Both the position numbers and the translations under genes were made by a program. The notes below the pieces were generated by a model. That model was not told where the DNA came from. It searched no databases and saw nothing but the letters and a program-made list of their open reading frames with translations. Shown here piece after piece: positions 22,245 through 30,421 of a DNA stretch of 64,000 nt; the first letter of the stretch is position 1; the number at the start of each line of letters is the position of its first letter. This stretch comes from Alcaligenes sp. SDU_A2. GTDB lineage: Bacteria > Pseudomonadota > Gammaproteobacteria > Burkholderiales > Burkholderiaceae_B. The stretch spans positions 2,852,001 through 2,916,000 of the forward strand of contig NZ_CP151273.1 of assembly GCF_038237375.1 (NCBI RefSeq), in the 5' to 3' direction.

Positions 22245-23312
22245 ATGACCGAATCCACTGAATTGATGGGTCTGCCGCCAGCCGAAACGGCGCTGCAAAT
22301 CTACCAAACACCAAATGGCCTAGACCCGTACATCGAGCGCATCCGACAAGAAGTCACCGGGCATGCACCGAACCTAAAAACCGACAAGGGCCGAAAGGAA
22401 ATCGCCAGCCGCGCATTCAAGGTGCGCAAGATCAAAACCGCTCTGGACGGCCTGGGCAAAGAGCAGGTGGACCGGCTCAAGGAAATACCCAAGCTGATCG
22501 ACGCTGAACGTAAGCGCATGCGTGAAGAACTGGACGCACTGGCCGACGAAGTCCGCAAGCCGCTAACGGAATGGGAGGAAGCAGAGGCCAGCCGGGTAGC
22601 GATGCACAAAAACGGCTTAGAAAGCATAGCATCTCAAACGCGAGAGGTTGGCGGACTTGACTCGGACTCTCTTCGCCTGCGTATCGAATCGGTAGAGGCC
22701 GAGGTGATTGGCGAAGCTTGGGAAGAGTTTGAAGCCGAAGCCCACCGGGCCAAAGCCAAAGCGCTGGAAATCCTGAACGCAGCCCTGGCTGAGCGGCAGA
22801 AGTACGAAGCCGAGCAGGCAGAACTGGCTGAGCTGCGCCGCAAGCAGGCCGAGCAGGAACAGAAAGACCGCGAGGCTGAGATCGCCCGGCAAGCGGCCGA
22901 GAAGGCCCGAGCCGACGCGGAAGCCAAGGCCCAGGCCGAGCGCGATGCCGCCGCCAAGCGTGAAGCCGATGCAAAAGCCGCAGCCGAACGAGCAGAGCAG
23001 GATCGCTTACAGGCCATCGAGCGCCTGAAACAAGCCGAGGCGCGAGCCGAAGCGGAAAAGCTGGCCGCCGAGCAACGCGCCAAGGATGCCGCCGAAGCCG
23101 CGCGGCAGGCAGAAATCCAGCGCCAGGCCGACGAAAAAGCGGCAGCAGAGGCAGCACAGCGAAAACGCGAAGCTGATATCGCGCACAAGGCCAGCATCAA
23201 CAACGCCGCCCTGACCGCATTCATCGATAACGGCCTGCCTGACGCGTGCGCCAAGCAAGCCGTCATTTTGATCGCCAAGGGACTGATCCCGGCGGTAAAG
23301 ATTCAATATTGA
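22245..23312 (+). CDS. Coiled-coil protein of the recombination operon
   Basis: 355 residues from ATG 22245. An N-terminal region (about 1-110) has GKEQVDRLKEIPKLIDAERKRMREELD. A very long Ala/Glu/Lys/Arg coiled coil follows (about 150-310). The C-terminal 45 residues (SINNAALTAFIDNGLPDACAKQAVILIAKGLIPAVKIQY) form a compact end domain. Proteins of this design lie directly before recT and exonuclease genes in several phages, where they are usually uncharacterised. It lies seven bases before recT. Confidence 0.7.
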   Translation: MTESTELMGLPPAETALQIYQTPNGLDPYIERIRQEVTGHAPNLKTDKGRKEIASRAFKVRKIKTALDGLGKEQVDRLKEIPKLIDAERKRMREELDALADEVRKPLTEWEEAEASRVAMHKNGLESIASQTREVGGLDSDSLRLRIESVEAEVIGEAWEEFEAEAHRAKAKALEILNAALAERQKYEAEQAELAELRRKQAEQEQKDREAEIARQAAEKARADAEAKAQAERDAAAKREADAKAAAERAEQDRLQAIERLKQAEARAEAEKLAAEQRAKDAAEAARQAEIQRQADEKAAAEAAQRKREADIAHKASINNAALTAFIDNGLPDACAKQAVILIAKGLIPAVKIQY

Positions 23313-23319
23313 GGACATC

Positions 23320-24243
23320 ATGAGCAATCAAACCGCGACCGTTGAGGATCTGGTCTACAGCATTAAGCCCGCGTTTGACACCGTCCTGATTGATCGCGGG
23401 ATTGTCTTTGAACGAGAGGCTGAGTTTGCGATCCAGGCGATTCTGGCAAGCGAGTACGCCACCAAAATGGCAATGCAGAATCGGCAGAGCGTGATCGATG
23501 CTGTGACAAATGTGGCAGCCATTGGCATCAGCCTAAACCCAGCCAAGAAACAAGCCTATCTGGTACCACGCAAAGGTGGTATCTGCCTATCCATCGGATA
23601 CATGGGCCTGCTTGATATGGCAATGGATTCCGGCTCTATTAAATGGGGTCAGGCAAGGTTGGTGTACGAAGCCGATACATTTCGGCTGAATGGACTGGAC
23701 CGCCAGCCCACGCACGAATTTGACCCGTTCAACAAGGATCGCGGTGAGGTTGTCGGCGTGTACGTATCAGTCAAAACGGCAGATGGGGACTACTTAACTG
23801 AACCCATGTCTGTCGATGAGATCAATTCCATCCGGGACCGATCGGACGCATGGCAAGCCTACATCACCAAGAAACGCTCCTGCCCCTGGGTGACGGACTG
23901 GGGGGAAATGGCGAAGAAAACAGCCGTTCACCGTGCCTATAAATACTGGCCCAAGACTGAACGCCTGGAAAACGCCATCCATTACCTGAACACGGATGGC
24001 GGCGAAGGCATTCAAACAAACAGCCAGCCTGCACACGACCCTGAACTCGCGCAAGACTGGGCGGCCAAAGCCACTGACTGCCTATCCACCAGCACATTAA
24101 CCGAAGTTTGGAAAAAAGGGCTTGCCGCCATCAAGGCCGCTGGCGACATGACGGCGTACCAAACATTTAAGGACGCCGTTGAAAAGCGGGGGACAGAACT
24201 GAAAGCCATCGAATCTAAAACCGTGGAGGCCGAACCGGCATGA
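23320..24243 (+). CDS. recT: RecT-family single-strand annealing protein
   Basis: 307 residues. RecT features include an N-terminal ...AILASEYATKMAMQNRQSVIDAVTNVAAIGISLNP, then YLVPRKGGICLSIGYMGLLDMA, and a WVTDWGEMAKKTAVHRAYKYWP helix. RecT coats single-stranded DNA and anneals it to complementary strands, working with the adjacent exonuclease. Its stop overlaps the exonuclease start (ATGA). Confidence 0.95.
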   Translation: MSNQTATVEDLVYSIKPAFDTVLIDRGIVFEREAEFAIQAILASEYATKMAMQNRQSVIDAVTNVAAIGISLNPAKKQAYLVPRKGGICLSIGYMGLLDMAMDSGSIKWGQARLVYEADTFRLNGLDRQPTHEFDPFNKDRGEVVGVYVSVKTADGDYLTEPMSVDEINSIRDRSDAWQAYITKKRSCPWVTDWGEMAKKTAVHRAYKYWPKTERLENAIHYLNTDGGEGIQTNSQPAHDPELAQDWAAKATDCLSTSTLTEVWKKGLAAIKAAGDMTAYQTFKDAVEKRGTELKAIESKTVEAEPA

Positions 24244-25013
24244 CACACATCGTCATTAACTGCGAACAAGGCAGTCTGGAATGGCACCGGGCCCGCGCAG
24301 GCGTCATTACCGCAAGCATGTTTTCAACTATTCGGGCAAAGGTTAACTGCCTGGATGAAAAGCAGTCTGCTTATGTCCAAGCCATCTTGGCTGGCAAGAG
24401 CGAGGCCAGCGCACGGGAGATTGCTGGGTACAAGACCGCTCCAAGAGCTGAGGGCATTCGCAAAGCGCTGGATGGTGAGCCTGTCGGCGACTGGTCGGAC
24501 ACAGCAAAAAACTATGCATTCCGGCTGGCCGTGGAGCGGATCAGCGGCGAGCCGCTGGATGAAGGGTTCCAGACTTGGAGCATGAAACGAGGCCATGAAC
24601 TCGAACCGATGGCGCGCATGGAACACGAGTTGCAATCCGGCCTGATCGTGCAAAGAGCTGGCTTCGTCGTGACCGAGGACGGCGCATTTGGAGCAAGCGC
24701 AGACGGACTCATTGAGGACGATGAAGGCAGCGAATACAAGTGCTTCATCGACCCTGAAAAATTACGCGCCTTCTGGGTTGACAACGACCCTAGCAGCGTC
24801 ATGGAACAAGCCCAAGGCTGTATGTGGTTGACTGGTCGTAGGCGCTGGCATATCGGCCTGTATTGCCCCGCCCTTGAGCCGGCCAAGAAACAATTATGGT
24901 GGCGCGTGTTCGAGCGCGATGACGACTACATCGAAAAAATGGAGCGTGATCTGCTGGGCTTCAAATCAGTTGTGGACGGCTACGAGGAACTGCTGCGCAA
25001 GGAGGCGGCATAA
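24240..25013 (+). CDS. YqaJ-like phage exonuclease
   Basis: 257 residues. The N-terminal [19 protein letters not shown] motif is diagnostic of the YqaJ/lambda-exonuclease family. The catalytic core appears as [19 protein letters not shown] (the D..(x)..E.K triad), with [20 protein letters not shown] downstream. It resects 5' strands to feed RecT. It is flanked by recT and ssb, forming a complete two-component recombination module. Confidence 0.93.
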   Translation: MTHIVINCEQGSLEWHRARAGVITASMFSTIRAKVNCLDEKQSAYVQAILAGKSEASAREIAGYKTAPRAEGIRKALDGEPVGDWSDTAKNYAFRLAVERISGEPLDEGFQTWSMKRGHELEPMARMEHELQSGLIVQRAGFVVTEDGAFGASADGLIEDDEGSEYKCFIDPEKLRAFWVDNDPSSVMEQAQGCMWLTGRRRWHIGLYCPALEPAKKQLWWRVFERDDDYIEKMERDLLGFKSVVDGYEELLRKEAA

Positions 25014-25014
25014 C

Positions 25015-25518
25015 ATGGCATCGGTAAATAAAGTCATTCTGATCGGCAATCTCGGCCGCGACCCAGAAGTACGCTACAGCGCGGAAGGTTCGGCCATCTG
25101 CAATATTTCCATTGCCACGACCTCGCAGTGGAAAGATCGCAACTCCGGCGAACGCCGCGAGGAAACCGAGTGGCACCGCGTGGTGTTCTATAACCGTCTG
25201 GCCGAAATCGCCGGCGAATACCTGAAAAAAGGCCGCTCGGTCTATGTAGAAGGTCGTCTGCGTACGCGCAAATGGACAGGCCAGGACGGTCAGGAGCGTT
25301 TCACTACTGAGGTCATTGCCGAGCAAATGCAAATGCTTGGTGGCCGCGACGGTGGAGGCGAAAGCTACGGCAGCGCGCCCCAGCCAGAGCAGCGGCAATC
25401 ACACTGCCAGCAGCGCAACAACTACGCAGACACCGAAGGGCGCGGGCAGCAAAGACAAGCCCCGCCTCCCATGACGGATAACTTAGCCGACATGGATGAC
25501 GACATACCTTTTAACTGA
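25015..25518 (+). CDS. ssb: Single-stranded DNA-binding protein
   Basis: 167 residues from ATG 25015. The OB-fold signature [43 protein letters not shown] and [10 protein letters not shown] is followed by a Gln-rich linker. The acidic tail is DMDDDIPFN, the protein-protein interaction tip of bacterial SSBs. It cooperates with RecT/exonuclease and phage replication. Confidence 0.96.
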   Translation: MASVNKVILIGNLGRDPEVRYSAEGSAICNISIATTSQWKDRNSGERREETEWHRVVFYNRLAEIAGEYLKKGRSVYVEGRLRTRKWTGQDGQERFTTEVIAEQMQMLGGRDGGGESYGSAPQPEQRQSHCQQRNNYADTEGRGQQRQAPPPMTDNLADMDDDIPFN

Positions 25519-25607
25519 GGCGACACGGCCTAGAGCGCCGGCTTACCCGGTGCCGTGCCGCCTACCATCGCCCTTCGGGGCAACTTCCCGACAAGGAAAT
25601 CCAACCA

Positions 25608-26177
25608 ATGAACACAGTCCAATTCGATTTGGGTGGCGGAGCCGTGCTCGCGCTGCCTACCGCTACTGTCGCTGAGAAACTGATCGGTAGCCTGCAGCAG
25701 GCCACTCCGGAGGCGATAGTGCAACCACCTGTGCGCCAGCGCATTGGCGAATATCTGCCTGGCCAGGGCGGTGTCTACGCCGGGGACATTCTGGGCGATG
25801 ACGGGGTGCTGTACGGCCTGGTCATCGCTGAGCCCAAAGACGTCGGTATGGCCGCGTGGGGACCAGAAGGCGACCTCGATATGAGCGCATGGGATGGCCT
25901 GAGCAACACCAACACCCTGCGCGACAAATACCCTGCCGCCAAGCTGGCCGGCGATTACGAGGCCGACGGCCATTGCGACTTCTACCTGCCAGCACGGCGC
26001 GAAATGATGATCGCCCTGGCCAACGTGCCGAGCCTGTTCGAGAAATCGGACTGGTACTGGACCAGCAGCCTGCGCGGCGCGTACCCCTGGGCGGTCGTTT
26101 TCGAGTACGGAATCGTGCGCTTCAACTTCCGGGGCGACGAGTTCCGTGTCCGCCCTTTCCGCAGATTCGCGCTTTAA
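25608..26177 (+). CDS. DGR variable protein 1 (DUF1566-like)
   Basis: 189 residues. It has no signal peptide or fibre shaft. The N-terminal 40 residues are unique; then follows a DUF1566-like, C-type-lectin-fold region with QGGVYAGDIL, GHCDFYLPARREMMIALANV and DWYWTSS. It ends in the variable repeat region PWAVVFEYG...EFRVRPFRRF. Compared with the template, the codons corresponding to eight template Asn codons now read Y, I, R, F, N, F, G and D. DGR variable proteins present such diversified surfaces for ligand binding. It is a paralogue of the next gene. Its position after ssb suggests early, not virion-phase, expression. Confidence 0.9.
   Translation: MNTVQFDLGGGAVLALPTATVAEKLIGSLQQATPEAIVQPPVRQRIGEYLPGQGGVYAGDILGDDGVLYGLVIAEPKDVGMAAWGPEGDLDMSAWDGLSNTNTLRDKYPAAKLAGDYEADGHCDFYLPARREMMIALANVPSLFEKSDWYWTSSLRGAYPWAVVFEYGIVRFNFRGDEFRVRPFRRFAL
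26086..26163 (+). repeat. DGR variable repeat 1 (VR1)
   Basis: 78 bp align without gaps to the template at 27196-27273. There are 13 substitutions, all at template adenines (13 of 22 A positions changed, 0 of 56 other positions). The last 25 bp, ending TTCCGCA, are identical and form the initiation-of-homology segment. Confidence 0.95.
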
Positions 26178-26213
26178 CCCTTTACCCCTTCACACCGGCA
26201 CAGGAGCCACCCA

Positions 26214-26639
26214 ATGACCACCACTGAAACCATTTCCCGCGTCCCCGTGATCGGCCAGCACTGGCCTGAGCAGGGAGGTATCTATATCGGCCAGCGCCTG
26301 ATCGACGGCCAGCCCCATCACATCATCATCGCCCCTGGCATCGAGTCCGACATTCAGGACGTGAAGTTCGCGGACGTGGATAAAGCCATTGCCGAAGTCG
26401 GCGAAATCAACGGCCACGCCGATTGGCGGGCACCGGAGCAAGAGGACCTGATGCTGGCCTACGTGAACGCGCCGGATCAGTTTGTGCGCAAAGGGCTGGC
26501 CAGCATCTACTGGTCGCGATCTGAGCATCACGACTGGCCCTGGGCGGTCGGTTTCGAGGGCGGGAACGTGCTCAGCATCGCCCGGTGCAGCGAGTTCCGT
26601 GTCCGCCCTTTCCGCAGCATTGTCGCTTCATCCATTTAA
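26214..26639 (+). CDS. DGR variable protein 2 (DUF1566-like)
   Basis: 141 residues, AGGAG upstream of the ATG. It shares the framework of variable protein 1: WPEQGGIYIGQ, GHADWRAPEQEDLMLAYVNAP, IYWSRS, PWAVGFEGG, EFRVRPFR. It has a shorter N-terminus and a different surface loop. At the eight template Asn codons it reads G, N, L, S, I, A, C and S. It ends 23 residues into the constant C-terminus (SIVASSI). The tandem variable genes served by one template imply duplication of the target. Confidence 0.9.
   Translation: MTTTETISRVPVIGQHWPEQGGIYIGQRLIDGQPHHIIIAPGIESDIQDVKFADVDKAIAEVGEINGHADWRAPEQEDLMLAYVNAPDQFVRKGLASIYWSRSEHHDWPWAVGFEGGNVLSIARCSEFRVRPFRSIVASSI
26539..26616 (+). repeat. DGR variable repeat 2 (VR2)
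   Basis: 78 bp align without gaps to the template, with 14 substitutions, all at template adenines. The match with A-only changes can be extended about six bases further left (GACTGG against GAATGA). Confidence 0.95.
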
Positions 26640-26646
26640 TCATTTA

Positions 26647-26662
26647 GCGGGCGCTAGCCCGC
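26647..26662 (+). other. Hairpin downstream of VR2
   Basis: GCGGGC-GCTA-GCCCGC, a perfect 6-bp stem with a 4-base loop, lies 30 bp after VR2 between the variable gene and avd. DGRs such as that of Bordetella phage use a hairpin or cruciform 3' of the variable repeat to aid target recognition. None is evident after VR1. Confidence 0.5.
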
Positions 26663-26671
26663 AGTAACGGC

Positions 26672-27133
26672 ATGGCACTCCACACCGACACCGCAATATA
26701 CAAAGCGACGTACTCCCTCTGCCAACTCGTCACGCAGCTGGTCTCCAACATGCCACGCAACTACAAAGCGGATTTCGGTGCCGAGCTGCGCCGCCGCTGC
26801 ATGGGTCTGGTCATGCGGGTCTATGAAGCGAACACCACAGACGAGCGGGCCGACATCCTGCGCAAAATGCGCCAGGAGGTTGAGGCGGTGAATCTGGCAT
26901 TGCGGCTGTCGGTGGATCTGCGCCTGATTTCACGCGGGCAATATGCACAGGCCATCGCCCTCACGGATAGCGTCGGTAAGCAGGCTACCGGATGGCAGAA
27001 ACACTCGGAACGTGCGCTTGACGCCGGTTTGCCACGGCAGACCGGACAACGCGCCTATCAATCTGGTCGAGCCGCTGGGCCACAAGCCCACCGCCAGGCG
27101 CAACAGGGATATCGCCGGCAGCAGTCGGAGTGA
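26672..27133 (+). CDS. avd: DGR accessory variability determinant
   Basis: 153 residues. The first 115 match the Avd four-helix bundle: YKATYSLCQLVTQLVSNMPRNYKADFG, ELRRRCMGLVMRVYEANTTDERADIL, LRLSVDLRLISRGQYAQAI and SVGKQATGWQK. Avd forms a basic barrel that binds the reverse transcriptase and template RNA and is needed for cDNA synthesis. The last 35 residues are an extra Gln/Arg-rich tail (RAAGPQAHRQAQQGYRRQQ), probably also RNA-binding. It lies between VR2 and the template, the standard order. Confidence 0.9.
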   Translation: MALHTDTAIYKATYSLCQLVTQLVSNMPRNYKADFGAELRRRCMGLVMRVYEANTTDERADILRKMRQEVEAVNLALRLSVDLRLISRGQYAQAIALTDSVGKQATGWQKHSERALDAGLPRQTGQRAYQSGRAAGPQAHRQAQQGYRRQQSE

Positions 27134-27195
27134 TCCTGCGCAGTCTGCCCAATGAGCCAAAGTCTCGCTGGGCCGATGTGAATAGCTCGAATGAA

Positions 27196-27273
27196 CCTGG
27201 GCGGTCGATTTCGAGAACGGAAACGTGAACAACAACAACCGAAACAACGAGTTCCGTGTCCGCCCTTTCCGCA
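27196..27273 (+). repeat. DGR template repeat (TR)
   Basis: This is an A-rich, mostly AAC-codon segment (22 A in 78 bp; eight AAC codons in the variable-protein frame) between avd and the reverse transcriptase. In the variable-protein frame it would read W-A-V-D-F-E-N-G-N-V followed by an Asn run and E-F-R-V-R-P-F-R. Each AAC codon can give 15 amino acids and no stop when its adenines are randomised. The sequence is noncoding here: in-frame stops precede it. Confidence 0.95.
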
Positions 27274-27292
27274 AACTGAACCGAGAATTTCT

Positions 27293-28405
27293 ATGGATAC
27301 TGGCTATTCGTTCGAGCTGCTGGTGCAGGCGTATTTCTCCTGCCGCCGGCTCAAGCGCAACACGGCCAGCGCATTGCGCTTCGAGCAGGATCTGGAGCGC
27401 AATCTGCTGGACCTGCATGATGACCTGGTGACTGGCGCGTACAGCCCGGGAAGATCAATTTGTTTTGTGATCACGCGGCCCAAGCCCCGCGAGGTGTGGG
27501 CCGCTGATTTCCGCGACCGGATCGTGCATCATCTGCTTTACAACCAGATATCTGACCGGTTTTACCGCCGGTTTATCGCTGACTCCAGCGCCTGCATTCC
27601 TGGCCGGGGCACCCTGTACGCCGCACAGCGGCTGGAAACCAAGATCAGAAGCCAGACGCAGAACTGGAACCGGCCAGGGTTTTATCTCAAGTGCGATCTG
27701 GCCAATTTCTTCGTCAGCATCGACAAGCGGGTTGTCTGGCCCATGCTGGCCCGGCACATCCCGGAACGCTGGTGGCGCATGCTGGCCAAACTGATCCTGT
27801 TCCACGATCCGCGTAACGATGTCGAGATCCGCGGCGAACAGGCGCTGCTGCAGCTCGTACCGCCACACAAACGGCTGATGACAGCGCCGCGCCATCACGG
27901 TCTGCCTATAGGAAACTTGAGCAGCCAGTTCTTTGCGAACGTGCTACTCGATGGGCTGGATCAGCATGTCAAACACCGCATTCGGTGCAAACACTACGTG
28001 CGTTATGTCGATGACTTCATTCTGCTGCACGACTCACCGCAGTGGCTGAATGACGCGCTGGCCAGCATCAATGAATACCTGCCCACCCTGGGCCTGCAGC
28101 TCAACCCTACAAAGACAATCCTTCAGCCCATCGCCAGAGGCGTGGACTTCGCTGGCCACGTAATCAAACCCTGGCGTCGGCAAGTGCGCCGTCGTTCTGT
28201 GCGCACGGCGCTGCATCGTATTGAAACAGTCCCCGCTGGCAAGTCGCTGGGAACGATCAACAGCTATCTGGGGCTCATGCGCCACACCAATGGGTACCGC
28301 GACAGAGCAACGGTCAGCGCCGCAGCCAGAAAGCGCGGGCATGCCATCGCCTGGGACGCAGCCAAAGCATACCGAAAATCAGGAGCGCCCAATGGCCCTC
28401 AATGA
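27293..28405 (+). CDS. DGR reverse transcriptase
   Basis: 370 residues from ATG 27293, 20 bases after the template; the longer frame from 27191 only translates the template. Palm motifs are CDLANFF with the first catalytic Asp at 135, the DGR hallmark IGNLSSQ at 206-212 (in place of the QG...SP of group II intron enzymes), YVDD at 238-241, and LGLQLNPTKT. It copies the template RNA with adenine-specific errors and the cDNA replaces the variable repeats. There is no maturase or integrase domain. Stop-start overlap with the next gene links it to the operon. Confidence 0.95.
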   Translation: MDTGYSFELLVQAYFSCRRLKRNTASALRFEQDLERNLLDLHDDLVTGAYSPGRSICFVITRPKPREVWAADFRDRIVHHLLYNQISDRFYRRFIADSSACIPGRGTLYAAQRLETKIRSQTQNWNRPGFYLKCDLANFFVSIDKRVVWPMLARHIPERWWRMLAKLILFHDPRNDVEIRGEQALLQLVPPHKRLMTAPRHHGLPIGNLSSQFFANVLLDGLDQHVKHRIRCKHYVRYVDDFILLHDSPQWLNDALASINEYLPTLGLQLNPTKTILQPIARGVDFAGHVIKPWRRQVRRRSVRTALHRIETVPAGKSLGTINSYLGLMRHTNGYRDRATVSAAARKRGHAIAWDAAKAYRKSGAPNGPQ

Positions 28406-28625
28406 AGATCCGCTAACCCGCCACAAAGGCAACAAACCCCTACCCCGCCTTCGACACATTGAGCCGGGGCAATTTTTTATCTTGAGACACGACCCGACGC
28501 CCCACGTGCTGCTGCACAAATCAGGGCATCACGGGCATTTCAACAATGGATATGCATCCCTGTGCCATGAGCTGGAACGCTCTTGTGTGGTCTGGGGTGA
28601 GAACGGATGGGAAGCAAAGCCTTGA
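28392..28625 (+). CDS. Hypothetical phage protein
   Basis: 77 residues from ATG 28392, with AGGAG nine bases upstream. The sequence LRHIEPGQFFILRHDPTPHVLLHKSGHHGHF is His-rich and beta-like. Overlap with the RT stop region and the next gene indicates operonic coupling. No family recognised. Confidence 0.55.
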   Translation: MALNEDPLTRHKGNKPLPRLRHIEPGQFFILRHDPTPHVLLHKSGHHGHFNNGYASLCHELERSCVVWGENGWEAKP

Positions 28626-28996
28626 GCGCAGACATACTCCAAGAGTTCACCAAAGAAGAAATCATCCAATGGGTACGTCATAGAGGGCTGATATTCCGCG
28701 TCAACAGGCGTGACCTTTTGTTCATCCGATGGGAGCTGGCCAGCCAAAAGCTCATGGCTGACTACGACGCAGAGCTCTCCACCTGGGACGCGCAAAAACC
28801 CGACTTCAAAGTCCGGGATGCCCTAGCCGTCCAACTCAACGCTACCTCGGACACTCAAGAGAAGCTGCGACTACTGAGTGAAATCCAACCATACGACAAA
28901 GCGCTCCAATCCCACATAGATCGGATGAAGAAATTGGACAAACGCCAGGAAGCCGTAGATCGGATGTATCAAGAGATAAATGGAGCAAAACAGTGA
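28607..28996 (+). CDS. Hypothetical phage protein
   Basis: 129 residues, MGSKALSADILQEFTKEEII, alpha-helical, with a Lys/Asp/Glu-rich C-terminal coiled coil (DRMKKLDKRQEAVDRMYQEI). No domain recognised. It overlaps the previous gene by 19 bases in another frame. Confidence 0.55.
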   Translation: MGSKALSADILQEFTKEEIIQWVRHRGLIFRVNRRDLLFIRWELASQKLMADYDAELSTWDAQKPDFKVRDALAVQLNATSDTQEKLRLLSEIQPYDKALQSHIDRMKKLDKRQEAVDRMYQEINGAKQ

Positions 28997-29151
28997 GCAC
29001 CCACCCACACAACCAAGCGCGGTCTACCCCGCAAGAAGCGTTCAACCTTCAACGCGCAGCGCAGGTATACGGAACACGCGCATTCATCTCCGTTACGTCC
29101 AAAGCCGCCCCCAATCCTAATTACCCGCAATTGAAGGAGAAACGTCGATGA
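28993..29151 (+). CDS. Small hypothetical protein, 52 residues
   Basis: A GTG start overlaps the preceding stop (GTGA), and the stop overlaps the next ATG (ATGA). The product (MSTHPHNQARSTPQEAFNLQ) includes AAQVYGTRAFISVTSKAA. The double coupling argues for a real gene; function unknown. Confidence 0.45.
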   Translation: MSTHPHNQARSTPQEAFNLQRAAQVYGTRAFISVTSKAAPNPNYPQLKEKRR

Positions 29152-30236
29152 GCACAGATACACAAAACAGCGCACCTGTTAGCGCGGAGCCAGTGGCCGT
29201 GCCAGATGCAATTCTTCTCATGGCCCAGCGCATCGCCGCCGATGATTTCGAGCACTGCACATCAGATCCGATATTCACCGTTGAGAAACGCAATCTGATT
29301 ACCGGCCTGGACTTGGATTACACCGACAACATTGGCTGGTTCTGCGAAGGCGAGCAGATTGATGACGAGGATGCAGCGGTGCTCGAAGCCGCATATCAAG
29401 AATCTGGAAACGTGCCGGACAATTACACCCGCACCGGTATAGAAGAGACATGGGAGCATTTCGCCACTTATGTGACGCTGGAAGCAGCGCGGGAGTTCGT
29501 GAGCAAGAAAGGTGACCAGTACCGGGTTTACGTTGATAGCGGATGTCGTAATCACGAATGGAAGGCTCTACGCGCATTCCTGCTACAGATAGCCGCCAAT
29601 CCGGTGCTCGCCGCCCCCGTTGCCGCCCAGGCGCAGCAGTCCGCAATTAGTGCTGACTGGCGGTTTGTCGAGGCGCGCGAATGTAGTTCGTGCGGACACG
29701 TTGGTATCAATGACTCGTCATCTGATAACGCAGCATGCTCGGAATGCGACTGGATCGGCCCCATGCCAGAGACGGATCGCTGCCAAGGGTGCGAACGAGA
29801 AAGCGTGATGACGGCCGCGTGCCCGAAATGCGGGGATCGGTACAACCTCCTGGCAAGTTCCACTACTCAAGCGCCAGCGCAGCAACCTGTAAGCGGTGCT
29901 GACCGGTTGTCCATTGAGCTACGCGGCATTGCTGAGGCGGCCAGTACCCGGCCGATAGCCGTCGCTGGGTTCATCGCCGCTGCTGGGCATTGCGAGAACT
30001 GTGATGCAGCTAAGGGGCATGTCGAAGGCAACGCGGATACCGAGCGACTGAATCTGCTGCAAGACAATTACTGGGATCTACGCTGCATTAGCGTTCGATC
30101 CGGCGGCGACGATGCCGATGTGGATTGGATCGTGATCGGGCACCACATGGCAAAGCCTCATGAGCGCGTGATTGGGCGCGCATTCAAAGACGACCCGAGG
30201 GCAGCCATCGACGCAGCCCGTAAGGAGCAGGCATGA
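29148..30236 (+). CDS. Phage protein with two zinc-ribbon-like motifs
   Basis: 362 residues. The middle holds CSSCGHVGIN...CSECDWIG and CQGCERES...CPKCGDRYN, two pairs of treble-clef or rubredoxin-like Cys motifs. Ala/Gln-rich linkers flank them, suggesting domain shuffling. The C-terminal 80 residues (ADTERLNLLQDNYWDLRCISVRSGGDDADVDWIVIGHHM) resemble a tail found on other phage Ead/Ea22-like early proteins. The N-terminal 150 residues are not recognised. Possibly DNA- or RNA-binding. Confidence 0.6.
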   Translation: MSTDTQNSAPVSAEPVAVPDAILLMAQRIAADDFEHCTSDPIFTVEKRNLITGLDLDYTDNIGWFCEGEQIDDEDAAVLEAAYQESGNVPDNYTRTGIEETWEHFATYVTLEAAREFVSKKGDQYRVYVDSGCRNHEWKALRAFLLQIAANPVLAAPVAAQAQQSAISADWRFVEARECSSCGHVGINDSSSDNAACSECDWIGPMPETDRCQGCERESVMTAACPKCGDRYNLLASSTTQAPAQQPVSGADRLSIELRGIAEAASTRPIAVAGFIAAAGHCENCDAAKGHVEGNADTERLNLLQDNYWDLRCISVRSGGDDADVDWIVIGHHMAKPHERVIGRAFKDDPRAAIDAARKEQA

Positions 30237-30421
30237 AAAGAGCAGCCCCCGCTGATCTGCGGAAATCGTTGATTACGGCGCAGGATCTGGCTAAGGCGGG
30301 TGTCGATTTCGTGGTAATGCCCGTTTTAAATGAGCAGGACAGAGTGGCTCTACTGGCCCAACAGGTCAGCAGGCTGGCAGGGCTATTGTGTGACTTTGAC
30401 TGCCAGGAGCAAGACCAATGA
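30233..30421 (+). CDS. DUF1382 family protein
   Basis: 62 residues. MKRAAPADLRKSLITAQDLAKAGVDFVVMPVLNEQD matches the DUF1382 family of lambdoid early regions (M-K-x-A-x-P..LRKSL...AGI.FV..PV). Function unknown. It is coupled to both neighbours through ATGA overlaps. Confidence 0.75.
   Translation: MKRAAPADLRKSLITAQDLAKAGVDFVVMPVLNEQDRVALLAQQVSRLAGLLCDFDCQEQDQ

Noticed and set aside
27225-27250. AAC-rich run looked like a simple-sequence microsatellite
   Set aside because: It aligns base for base with VR1 and VR2 with A-only differences and lies between avd and RT, so it is the DGR template, not slippage repeats.
27191-27293. Extended N-terminus of the reverse transcriptase starting at 27191
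   Set aside because: The extra 34 codons simply translate the template repeat in a frame different from the variable proteins; RT homology starts at ATG 27293.
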